Below, in pieces: positions 40,352-48,373 of a DNA stretch of 64,000 bases (positions are counted from its first letter, which is position 1; each line of letters begins with the position of its first letter). The stretch covers positions 27,662 to 91,661 of the forward strand of contig SVIM01000001.1 of the NCBI GenBank assembly GCA_015069485.1, written 5' to 3'. A model generated the notes under the pieces. The model worked only from the letters and a program-made list of their open reading frames with translations. It had not been told where the DNA came from and did no database searches. The position numbers were made by a program, and so were the translations under genes. This stretch comes from Clostridiales bacterium (GTDB taxonomy: Bacteria; Bacillota; Clostridia; Christensenellales; Borkfalkiaceae).

Positions 40352-42022
40352 TTAATTTTCCTCCATTTTTTGAAGCTGAGTGTCGTAGGTTTGACCGGGC
40401 TTAATCATAGGTAAAACGTTATCGTCGCAGGGTATTAAGCAGTTAACCACTATGGGCGCGCAATTTTCTTGCGCATAGGCAAACGCTTCCTTTAAAACCT
40501 CTTCCACGTTACTGTTTTCGTCTATAACAACGCCCTTTGCCCCAAAGCTTTCGGCAAATTTGCAATAATCAGTCTTTTTATTAAGGGTGGTTTGCGAAAA
40601 TCTTCTTTGATAAAAGATTTTTTGCCATTGTCTAACCATACCCAAAACGCCGTTGTTCATTAAAATAATAACCAAGGGTACGCCTTGCGTTACGGCGGTA
40701 GAAAGCTCGTTCATATTCATATTAAAGCAACCGTCGCCGGTAACTAAAACGGTAAGCTTTCCGCTACCGAAGGCCGCGCCTAACGCCGCGCCCATACCGT
40801 AGCCCATTGTGCCAAGCCCGCCCGAAGAGCAGAAAAGGCGTGGAGCGGTAAGGGGATAATATTGCGCCGCCCACATTTGGTGCTGACCTACGTCGGTTAT
40901 AAGCGGCGTGTCGCAAGGCGCAATCTTTGCCGCGGTAGAAAGTATTTTATAAGCTAAAATTCCCTCGTCCCTTCTTGCTTTGTCAATTTGCTTTACGTCG
41001 GCAATATTGCCCGTCCAATGGGGCTTTTTATCTTCCTTAACCATAGGCACAAGCGCCTTTAAGGTTTCGCCAACGTCCTCCATAACGGCAATGGTGGAGG
41101 GTATGTTTTTATCAATTTCCGCATTGTCTATATCTACGTGAATAACCGTTTTTCCGCTTGCAAATTTATCTCTGTTTAATGCAACGCGGTCGGAAAAACG
41201 CGTGCCAAGCGCAATAATCGTATCGGAATTCATAACCGCTCTTGCAGCGGCAACGGTTCCGTGCATACCTATCATACCAAGGCACATATCGTCGTTTTCG
41301 TCAACTGCGCCCTTGCCCATAAGCGTATAGGTTATAGGCGCGTCAATTTTCTTTGCAAGCTCCTTTACGTAGCCTGCAGCGTTAGATGAAATTACGCCGC
41401 CCCCCGCAATAATAACGGGCTTTTGCGACTTGTTAATAGCTTCGGCAACGCTATAAAGCTTGCTTGCAAAAACGGGGTAGGGCTTAAACGCAACGGGTGT
41501 TTTAGGCTCGTATTCGCATTCCGCAATTTGCACGTTTTTTAAAATATCAATCAAAACGGGGCCCTTTCTGCCGCTATTTGCAATATAAAACGCCTTTCTT
41601 ATAGTTTCGGCAAGCTCGGTTACGTCTTTAACGATAAAATTGTGCTTGGTAATAGGTATGGTTATACCGCAAATGTCAATTTCTTGGAAGGAATCCCTGC
41701 CAAGCATATTAAGGCCAACGTTGCCCGTAATTGCAACCATAGGTATCGAATCCATATAAGCCGTAGCTATACCGGTAACTAGGTTGGTTGCGCCGGGACC
41801 GGAGGTAGCAAAGCAGACGCCGACCTTACCGGTAACTCTCGCGTAGCCGTCCGCAGCGTGAGCCGCGCCCTGCTCGTGAGCCGTTAAAACGTGATTAATC
41901 TTCCCGTTTCTGAATAAGGCGTCGTAAATATCCAGAACGGTTCCTCCGGGATAACCGAAGATGGTGTCAACGCCCTGTTCTAAAAGGCAGTTGATTAAAA
42001 TTTCCGCTCCTTTAAGTTTCAT
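40352..42022 (-). CDS. ilvB: Acetolactate synthase large (catalytic) subunit
   Basis: The 556-residue TPP- and FAD-dependent enzyme condenses pyruvate. GYPGGTVLDIYDAL and TAHEQGAAHAADGYARVTG (catalytic Glu) open the chain, and GDGCFNMNMNELSTAV plus LMNNGVLGM form the TPP site. AAGGAG precedes the ATG. First gene of the ilvB-ilvN-ilvD-leuC-leuD-leuB-(yggS) operon. ilvC and leuA are not in the window. Confidence 0.95.
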   Translation of the reverse strand: MKLKGAEILINCLLEQGVDTIFGYPGGTVLDIYDALFRNGKINHVLTAHEQGAAHAADGYARVTGKVGVCFATSGPGATNLVTGIATAYMDSIPMVAITGNVGLNMLGRDSFQEIDICGITIPITKHNFIVKDVTELAETIRKAFYIANSGRKGPVLIDILKNVQIAECEYEPKTPVAFKPYPVFASKLYSVAEAINKSQKPVIIAGGGVISSNAAGYVKELAKKIDAPITYTLMGKGAVDENDDMCLGMIGMHGTVAAARAVMNSDTIIALGTRFSDRVALNRDKFASGKTVIHVDIDNAEIDKNIPSTIAVMEDVGETLKALVPMVKEDKKPHWTGNIADVKQIDKARRDEGILAYKILSTAAKIAPCDTPLITDVGQHQMWAAQYYPLTAPRLFCSSGGLGTMGYGMGAALGAAFGSGKLTVLVTGDGCFNMNMNELSTAVTQGVPLVIILMNNGVLGMVRQWQKIFYQRRFSQTTLNKKTDYCKFAESFGAKGVVIDENSNVEEVLKEAFAYAQENCAPIVVNCLIPCDDNVLPMIKPGQTYDTQLQKMEEN

Positions 42023-42109
42023 TGTTTTGCTCCTTAAAATTTAGTGTTTAGGGGATAGTATGCGGTCAATTTGCTTTTTATACTAAACCTTAAACTATTA
42101 GTTCACACT

Positions 42110-42138
42110 ATTATAAAATAAATAAAGCAATTTGTCAA
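42110..42138 (-). promoter_or_regulatory. Consensus promoter of the ilv-leu operon
   Basis: On the minus strand TTGACA (42133-42138), a 17-bp spacer and TATAAT (42110-42115) match the consensus exactly. The leader is about 80 nt and can pair GTTTAG...CTAAAC. It is too short for a T-box, and no leucine-rich leader peptide was seen. Confidence 0.85.
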
Positions 42139-42284
42139 GGGGGGTGGTTGTATTTATGTAAAAAACCTTGCAAAAATATTTAATTTTTTTGTATATTTAT
42201 GAATAAACTTAACCTTAACACTTATATTTTACTAAAATTATGCAAACTTTACCACATTTATCATCCTTAAGAAGCATGGCGACG

Positions 42285-42376
42285 GCAACCGTGAAGTAAT
42301 TGCTTGCGCAATCGTGAAGTAATTGCTATCGCAACCGTGAAGTAGTTGCTATCGCAACCGTGAAGTGTGCTTCGCT
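42285..42376. repeat. 23-bp tandem repeat, four units
   Basis: GCAA(C/T)CGTGAAGTA(A/G)TTGCT starts at 42285, 42308, 42331 and 42354, exactly 23 bp apart, with the last unit degenerate. The flanks to 42590 hold further degenerate GCGTTGTGTTTCACCCC repeats and, at 42592-42626, a left-half copy of the GTCATCC element. The 690-bp gap upstream of ilvB has no gene; the 63-residue ORF at 42486 is repeat-derived. Confidence 0.82.
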
Positions 42377-42626
42377 TGTTGCTTGCACGTTATGGCAAAA
42401 ATTTATTATTTATTAATAGCTTTAAAAAATATTTTTTACCGCAACGTTAACGCAAGTTAACCGAACGCTTGCGCGTTCACTTCACTTGCAACACAGTTGC
42501 AAATTTCACGCAACGCGTAGCGTTGTGTTTCACCCCGTAGCGCAAGCGACGGTAACCCTCAACGCACAGCGTTGTGTTTCACCCCACTATATGTCATCCT
42601 CGAGGAGTGTAAGCGACGAAGGATCT

Positions 42627-42660
42627 AAAAAAATAAGCGCGAGCCGTAACGGCTCGCGCT
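42627..42660 (-). terminator. Terminator of the EF-G-like gene
   Basis: AGCGCGAGCC-GTAAC-GGCTCGCGCT forms a 10-bp stem, followed on the minus strand by TATTTTTTT. Confidence 0.85.
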
Positions 42661-42715
42661 ATTTAATTATTTTTTAAGCAGAAAATAATGAACAAGCTAC
42701 ACGGTTAGTGCGTTG

Positions 42716-44758
42716 TTATTTTTTTAAGCTTTGAACGATATGCTCGGGAGCTTGCTCGTAGCGTTCAAACGCGCTCATAAATTTGCCTCTACCTTGAGTC
42801 ATAGATCTAAGCGAGGTAGCATAGGTTAAAATTTCCGCTTGGGGTGCTTCTGCCGAAACTACCTGCATATCTTCGTGCGCGTCCATACCCATAATTCTGC
42901 CACGGCGTTTATTTAAGTCGCCTAAAACGTCGCCAAGGTATTTTTCAGGGATGGAAATTCTTAATTTATAAATAGGCTCTAATATAACGGGGGAAGCGTT
43001 TTTAAGTCCTTCCTTAAATGCAAGCTCTGCCGCCGATTTAAACGCCGCTTCCGAAGAGTCTACGTCGTGGTAGCTTCCGTCGTAAAGCACGGCTTTAATA
43101 TTAATAACGGGATATCCTGCAAGTACGCCGTGAGGCAAGCATTCTAAAATACCCTTTTCAACTGCGGGGAAGTACTGCTTGGGAACTGCGCCGCCAACAA
43201 CCTCTTCGGCAAATTCAAATTCAGCCTCGCAAGGCTCGAAGCGCATTTTACAATGGCCGTATTGTCCGTGTCCGCCGGTTTGCTTTTTATATTTACCTTC
43301 TGCGGTAGCGGTAGCTCTAATAGTTTCTTTATAAGCGATTTGAGGAGTTTTTAAAACTGCGTCCGCGCCGAATTTAGACTTTAATTTTTTGCAAATAACG
43401 TCCAAATGTATTTCGCCTTGACCACCTAAAAGCGTTTCGCCCGTGTCAAGATTTTTAGTAATGGTAAAGCTCTTATCTTCTTCGGCAAGGCGGTTAAGTC
43501 CACCAAATACCTTGTCTTCCGTGCCCTGCGTTTTAGCGTAAACAGCCATATGTAAAACGGGAGCGGGGAAGTGGATGGGGTCGAACTTTACAGGTGCGCT
43601 TTCGTCGCAAAGCGTGTCGCCCGTATTGGTGTTGCTAAGCTTTGCAATCGCGCCGATATCGCCCGCGTGCAATTCAGAAACCGCTTCCTGCTTTTTACCT
43701 GTAATTAAATATAAAGCGTTAATTCTTTCAGTCGTGCCCGTTTCGGTATTAAGCACGCTCATACCCGTTTTTAATACGCCACGGTTAACTCTTAAATAGC
43801 TCAATTTTCCAACGAAGGGGTCAACCGAGGTTTTAAATACCTGTGCGGCAAAAGGTCTGTCGTCCTTGCAAGAAATTGCAACCACCTTTTCGGTAGTTAA
43901 ATCGGTTGCGGGTAACGCTCTTCTTTCCAAAGCCTTGGGTATATATTTAACGATTTCGTTCATAAGGTTTTTAACGCCCTTGTTTTGTAATGCGCTACCT
44001 GCTAAAACGGGAATAACGTTAATGTTAAAGGTGCCCATGCGTATGCCGTGTATGCATTCTTCACGCGTAAGCTCGCCAACCTCAAAATATTTTTCTAAAA
44101 GAGCGTCGTCGTTTTCTGCCGCGGTTTCCATTAACGAAAGCTGCATAGCTTCGTAGTCTTCGCGCATATCTTCGGGGATGGGGATTTCTTCAGGGCCAAC
44201 GTTGGTGAATTTATACGCTTTATCTTGAAGTGCGTTTAAATAACCGATCATTTTTCCGCCTTCCATAATGGGAAGCTGAATAGGCGCAATTTTGCCGGGG
44301 TAAGCTTCTCTTAAAGCGGCAACCGTGCCGGCGTAATCTGCGTTGTCCTTATCCATACCGTTTATAAATACGATCATAGGTTTGTTGGCTTTAAGGCACA
44401 TATTAATTGCCTTTTCAGTGCCAACGGAAATACTGCCGTTTGCTCCGGCAACAACCAACACAGCGCCACAAGCGCGCATAGCCGAATTTAATTCGCCTTC
44501 AAAGTCGTAAAATCCGGGTACGTCTAAAAAGTTAAGCTTGGTTTCCTTCCAAATGGTGTGCGCTACCGAAAGAGAAACGGACATCTTTCTTTGAATTTCT
44601 TGTTCGTCAAAGTCAGAGGTAGTGGTGCCGTTGTCCGTTCTGCCCATTCTCGTAATCGATCCACCGTTGTAAAGCATAGCTTCGCATAGTGTGGTTTTGC
44701 CTTCGCCGCTGTGGCCGATAATCGCCACGTTGCGGATATCGTTTGCAGTAATGCTCAT
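42716..44758 (-). CDS. Elongation factor G-like translational GTPase (EF-G-2 type)
   Basis: The 680-residue protein has the five-domain EF-G layout. The P-loop is GHSGEGKTT instead of the canonical GHIDAGKTT, G2 has GTTTSDFDEQE, G3 is DVPGFYDF and G4 is NGMDKD rather than NKMD. Those changes mark the EF-G-2 branch of non-canonical factors. Domain IV (GQYGHCKMRFEP) and the C-terminal LRSMTQGRGKF are intact. It is monocistronic and separate from rpsL-rpsG. A role in recycling, stress or specialised translocation is inference. Confidence 0.88.
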   Translation of the reverse strand: MSITANDIRNVAIIGHSGEGKTTLCEAMLYNGGSITRMGRTDNGTTTSDFDEQEIQRKMSVSLSVAHTIWKETKLNFLDVPGFYDFEGELNSAMRACGAVLVVAGANGSISVGTEKAINMCLKANKPMIVFINGMDKDNADYAGTVAALREAYPGKIAPIQLPIMEGGKMIGYLNALQDKAYKFTNVGPEEIPIPEDMREDYEAMQLSLMETAAENDDALLEKYFEVGELTREECIHGIRMGTFNINVIPVLAGSALQNKGVKNLMNEIVKYIPKALERRALPATDLTTEKVVAISCKDDRPFAAQVFKTSVDPFVGKLSYLRVNRGVLKTGMSVLNTETGTTERINALYLITGKKQEAVSELHAGDIGAIAKLSNTNTGDTLCDESAPVKFDPIHFPAPVLHMAVYAKTQGTEDKVFGGLNRLAEEDKSFTITKNLDTGETLLGGQGEIHLDVICKKLKSKFGADAVLKTPQIAYKETIRATATAEGKYKKQTGGHGQYGHCKMRFEPCEAEFEFAEEVVGGAVPKQYFPAVEKGILECLPHGVLAGYPVINIKAVLYDGSYHDVDSSEAAFKSAAELAFKEGLKNASPVILEPIYKLRISIPEKYLGDVLGDLNKRRGRIMGMDAHEDMQVVSAEAPQAEILTYATSLRSMTQGRGKFMSAFERYEQAPEHIVQSLKK

Positions 44759-44840
44759 AATAGTTTTCTCCCTATGGGTTTTAATATTTTAGTTAATATT
44801 TAAACGCTAAAAACGCGCTTTTAAAAAACTTAACAACACT

Positions 44841-44868
44841 ATTATACTACAAATTTTTATAAAATCAA
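44841..44868 (-). promoter_or_regulatory. Promoter of the EF-G-like gene
   Basis: On the minus strand TTGATT (44863-44868) is 16 bp from TATAAT (44841-44846). The 44870-45060 stretch upstream is AT-rich with nothing else recognised. Confidence 0.6.
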
Positions 44869-45065
44869 TACCTTACGGAAAAAAAGTTTCAAATTTTGTT
44901 AACTTTTTTCACGAATAACCTAAAAAAGCCTTTTTTGCTTGTTTTTTAAGGAGAAAGTTTATATTATTTGGCAAAAATAATAAACTTATTAAAATTTTTA
45001 TAAGTAAAAAATTAATTATAGTTGGTTTTGAGTGCTCGATTAAAAAATTTTTATCAATATATTTT

Positions 45066-45105
45066 GCTAAAAAACAGGGCGTGGAGAATTAAAAGCTCCA
45101 CGCCC
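45066..45105 (-). terminator. Terminator of the GH2 transcript
   Basis: GGGCGTGGAG-AATTAAAAG-CTCCACGCCC forms a 10-bp stem with a minus-strand tail TGTTTTTT. It lies about 290 nt after the GH2 stop, so the transcript should include the 67-bp satellite. Confidence 0.75.
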
Positions 45106-45157
45106 GTTGCTATTTAAATAGTAAATTTTTTAAGCCGAATTCAAGGTCAACGGTATT

Positions 45158-45402
45158 GCGTTTAGGTAATTAAGATACCACGATTAAACGGAACGTTTAG
45201 TTTGAACTGTGATAGGCTTGATTTGCGTTTAGGTAATTAAGATACCACGATTAAACGGAACGTTTAGTTTGAACTGTGATAGGCTTGATTTGCGTTTAGG
45301 TAATTAAGATACCACGATTAAACGAACCGTTTAGTTTGAACAGTGATAGGCTTGATTTGCGTTTTGGCAATAAAGATGCCTTGATTAAACGGAACGTTTA
45401 TT
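45158..45402. repeat. 67-bp tandem satellite (3.6 units) with AAACGGAACGTTT palindromes
   Basis: GCGTTTAGGTAATTAAGATA begins units at 45158, 45225 and 45292, and a diverged unit begins at 45359: exactly 67 bp each. Each unit contains AAACG(G/A)A(A/C)CGTTT, a 13-bp near-palindrome. The last partial copy contains the stop codon of the GH2 gene (45398-45400). Confidence 0.9.
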
Positions 45403-47335
45403 TTTCCCAGCTGTAGTTGTTGGATTTTACGTGTAAAACGTAATCGGGGTCGGGCGTTGCAACCTTGCAAACCAAGCCTTCGTCCACGCAGTTGCCTGCA
45501 ACAACTTTTACTTCCATCTTTTCTTCAAGTGGCACTTTAAATTTTACAACGTGGTTTTTAGCTACTTTTTCGCCAACTAAATTTCCGTTGATATAAAGCT
45601 TAACCGAGTTTTGGTTAGTGTACGCTTTAATTTCCGTTTTATTGCCCGTGCGGTTAATAAATCTCTTTCCACAAAGGTGAAGCATAGGCGCTTCGGTCCA
45701 GTACGCCTTATAAATATAAAAGGCGTCCTTTTTAATTTTTCTGTCAAAGGTTACAAGTCCCTTGTGGTTCATTCCGGGCTCTCCGCCTTGATTTCTTGCA
45801 TCTGCGGCAAAGTCGAACATATTCCAAACGTGCGAAGCCCAAATATAAGGTCGCTTTGCAAAAAACTGCGCCATATATTCGTGGTAAATTGCCTGATAAT
45901 CTTCTGTATTATCGCCACGCTTGGGCTTAACGCTGTGCAGGTTAGGCATTGCTTCCGCTCCGTATTCGCTCATACCAACGCAACGGTTGGGGTGAGTTAA
46001 GTGGTAAAAGCCAAACCAAAGCTTATTTAAAAACATACCGGGCATATACCAGCCTAAATATAAGTTCCACGAAACTATATCGGTAATAGCGGCGCTTTTG
46101 TTAAAGGGCCCGCACATAGCAAAGCAAGCAAGGGTAGTAAGGCGGGTAGGGTCTAATTTATGGCACAAATCGTTAAGTCGCTTATGGTTTTCAAGCATAT
46201 CGCGCTTGTGCTTATTAAACATAGTAATTTCGTTAGAAACGCCCCAAAACATTATTGAAGGATGGTTGTATTGCTGATATATAAGCTCCTTCATTTGGCT
46301 TACTGCATTTTCGTTTGCTTCGGGCATATGTCGGGATATATAGGGGATTTCAGCCCAAATTACAAGCCCGTATTTATCGCATAAATCATAAAAATAATCG
46401 TCGTGCTGGTAGTGTGCAAGGCGAATAGTATTTGCGCCTATTTCCACTATCGTTTGCATATCCTCGTCGTGCTCTTTTTTGGTAATCGCGTTGCCCATAT
46501 TCTTTCTGTCCTGATGTCTGCAAACACCACGGAGAGAATAGGGCTTACCGTTTAAAAAGAAGCCCTTTTTAGGGTCGCAGTAAAAGGTTCTAAAGCCAAC
46601 GCTTGCGCAAACCTCGTCTTTAACCTCGCCGTCAACGGTAAGCCTTGCTACGGCTTTATAAAGGTAAGGGTTTTTAAGTCCGTCCCAAAGGTTAACGCTT
46701 TTAACAATAAGCCTTTCGCCGTTTTTACCGCTTGCAACGGCGTTGCCTTCAGCGTCAAAAAGGTAAGTTATAATCTCGCCCTCGTTAGCCCAGGCTTCAA
46801 TAACAATTTCGCCGTCTGCGCCGTTAACGGTGGGGGTGGCTTTTATTGCGGGCGAGCCGTAATATAGCATATCGAAATGCTGTTTACTTACGCAAATAAG
46901 GTTTACGTCGCGGTATATTCCGCCCCAAAAGGTAAAGTCTGCGGTTTGTGGATAAACGGTTTCAACCTCGCTATTATCGGCTAAAACCACCAAAAGGTTG
47001 TCGTCTGTAAGGTGGGCGGTAATGTCTGCGCGGAAGGTAGAATATCCGCCGTCGTGGCTTGTAATCAACGCGCCGTTAATATATACCTCGCAGGAGGAAT
47101 TAACCCCCTTAAATTCGATATATACCCTACCGTCGGTGTCGAAATCAGGCTTTTTAAAGCGTTTTACGTACCAGCATCTTCCCCTATAATAATCACCGCC
47201 ACCGTCCTGTCCGTCAAGGTTGTTCCAGGTGTGGGGTATATTTACGGCAACGCCCTCTGCAAATTCTGCTTCCTTATGTCCTACGTCCTTTTTAATAAAC
47301 TTCCATCCGTCGTTTAAATTTATAACAGCTCTCAT
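45398..47335 (-). CDS. Glycoside hydrolase family 2 (beta-glucuronidase/galactosidase-like)
   Basis: The 645-residue protein shows the sugar-binding N-terminal domain (DYYRGRCWYVKRF, VYINGALITSHDGGYSTF), an Ig-like domain and the TIM-barrel. GVSNEITMF holds the acid/base Glu and GMSEYGAEAMP the nucleophile. No signal peptide, so it hydrolyses imported glycosides. Its neighbours (AraC regulator, GPH symporter, UxuA, SDR) make a beta-glucuronidase role likely, but the sequence alone does not exclude beta-galactosidase. It follows araC on the same strand by 112 nt. The stop codon lies in a satellite repeat. Confidence 0.85.
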   Translation of the reverse strand: MRAVINLNDGWKFIKKDVGHKEAEFAEGVAVNIPHTWNNLDGQDGGGDYYRGRCWYVKRFKKPDFDTDGRVYIEFKGVNSSCEVYINGALITSHDGGYSTFRADITAHLTDDNLLVVLADNSEVETVYPQTADFTFWGGIYRDVNLICVSKQHFDMLYYGSPAIKATPTVNGADGEIVIEAWANEGEIITYLFDAEGNAVASGKNGERLIVKSVNLWDGLKNPYLYKAVARLTVDGEVKDEVCASVGFRTFYCDPKKGFFLNGKPYSLRGVCRHQDRKNMGNAITKKEHDEDMQTIVEIGANTIRLAHYQHDDYFYDLCDKYGLVIWAEIPYISRHMPEANENAVSQMKELIYQQYNHPSIMFWGVSNEITMFNKHKRDMLENHKRLNDLCHKLDPTRLTTLACFAMCGPFNKSAAITDIVSWNLYLGWYMPGMFLNKLWFGFYHLTHPNRCVGMSEYGAEAMPNLHSVKPKRGDNTEDYQAIYHEYMAQFFAKRPYIWASHVWNMFDFAADARNQGGEPGMNHKGLVTFDRKIKKDAFYIYKAYWTEAPMLHLCGKRFINRTGNKTEIKAYTNQNSVKLYINGNLVGEKVAKNHVVKFKVPLEEKMEVKVVAGNCVDEGLVCKVATPDPDYVLHVKSNNYSWEK

Positions 47336-47447
47336 TTTTCCCCTCTTTTAAGTTAGCGCTCAAGTTTATATATTTTAAATTTGTGCAATACTAATTTAAT
47401 GAATACTAAAAATAAATTAAGTCGTTTTGTAAACAATACCGCATCCG

Positions 47448-48230
47448 TTAGTGCGTGCTTTTACTGCCGTCCGTGGGCGCAAAGCCCATAATTTTTACGT
47501 ACGAGCGATAAAAGGTAGAGTAATCCTCAAACCCGAACATTTCGGCAACAACCGCCTTTTTCGTTCCGCTTATAATAAGCTTATGGGCGGCAAGTATCTT
47601 TTTCGTGCGGATATATTGCATAATGGGAATTTTCATATGAGTTTTAAATTCGTTGCTAATATACGACTTTGAAAAATTAAACGCCTCGTTTAAGGTATCT
47701 AAAGTAATTCTCTTATCTAAATTTTCGTCTATGTAATTTATAATCTTTGAAATAACGTCGGGCGTTTGGTCTTTAATGGGGGTGGGGTTACGGAAAATTT
47801 TAACCAAAAGCCCAATTAAATCGCACATAAATATGGCGTAAAGCTCGTCGTCACCGTAATATTTGGGGTAATCGTCAAAGGCTTTAAACACGTCGGAAAA
47901 TCTTTTTATATTGCCTAAAAAAGGGGAAAAATTCTCCCTTTTTTGCTTTATGTATTCAGGCACGAATTGCTCGGGGAATTTAAAAACGTAGCGCTCGTAG
48001 CTAACGTCGCTATTAACCGTTGCAAAATGGTATTTGCCCGAAGGGGCGTAAACTATGTCGCCGGGCTCAAGCTTACGCGATTCGGCTTCGACGGTGTAAA
48101 TTACGTCCCCCTTAACGAAGTATAAAATTTCGTCAAAGTAGTGCATATGCTTTTGGTAATTTTCCATTGGCTCGCTCGCCTTATCAAGCTTATGGGCGAT
48201 ATCAATATTTTTATATACGAATCTAAACAT
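47448..48230 (-). CDS. AraC-family transcriptional regulator
   Basis: The 260-residue protein has an N-terminal cupin-like sensor (EILYFVKGDVIYTVEAESRKLEPGDIVYAPSGKYHF) and two C-terminal HTH motifs (ITLDTLNEAFNFSKSYISNEFK; KAVVAEMFGFEDYSTFYRSYVKIMGFAP). The ORF track starts at TTG 48248, which lies in the promoter. ATG 48230 sits 6 nt after the -10 box, implying a leaderless mRNA. It probably controls the divergent symporter-uxuA operon and the GH2 gene in response to the imported sugar acid. Confidence 0.88.
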   Translation of the reverse strand: MFRFVYKNIDIAHKLDKASEPMENYQKHMHYFDEILYFVKGDVIYTVEAESRKLEPGDIVYAPSGKYHFATVNSDVSYERYVFKFPEQFVPEYIKQKRENFSPFLGNIKRFSDVFKAFDDYPKYYGDDELYAIFMCDLIGLLVKIFRNPTPIKDQTPDVISKIINYIDENLDKRITLDTLNEAFNFSKSYISNEFKTHMKIPIMQYIRTKKILAAHKLIISGTKKAVVAEMFGFEDYSTFYRSYVKIMGFAPTDGSKSTH

Positions 48231-48236
48231 AACGGT

Positions 48237-48265
48237 ATTGTAGCACAAAAAAACATAAAATGCAA
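48237..48265 (-). promoter_or_regulatory. Promoter of the araC-type gene, leaderless geometry
   Basis: On the minus strand TTGCAT (48260-48265), a 17-bp spacer and TACAAT (48237-48242, with TGC extended -10). Only 6 nt separate the -10 box from the ATG at 48230, the same geometry as the CPBP gene. Confidence 0.65.
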
Positions 48266-48286
48266 TACTTAATTTAAAAATTGCAA

Positions 48287-48347
48287 TTGTTTTATTAAAA
48301 AAATTGTAGTAAAATTATTCTTACAACCTATATTATGCAATAATATA
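48287..48347 (+). promoter_or_regulatory. Promoter and candidate operator of the hexuronide operon
   Basis: TTGTTT (48287-48292), a 17-bp spacer and TAAAAT (48310-48315) form a plausible promoter. Just downstream, TATATTAT-GCA-ATAATATA (48329-48347) is an 8-bp inverted repeat that could bind a regulator. Both assignments are inference. Confidence 0.4.
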
Positions 48348-48373
48348 AGCGTTAAAAAAGATAGAGGGATAAA

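Noticed and set aside
42023-42110. T-box or leucine attenuator before ilvB
   Set aside because: The leader is only about 80 nt, with no T-box signature, no Leu/Ile/Val-rich leader peptide and no terminator stem.
42486-42677. 63-aa ORF as a small gene
   Set aside because: It lies wholly in degenerate repeats and ends in the EF-G terminator hairpin; no ribosome binding site.
45398-47335. Naming the GH2 gene uidA
   Set aside because: Context suggests a glucuronidase, but the substrate-defining residues could not be confirmed by eye.
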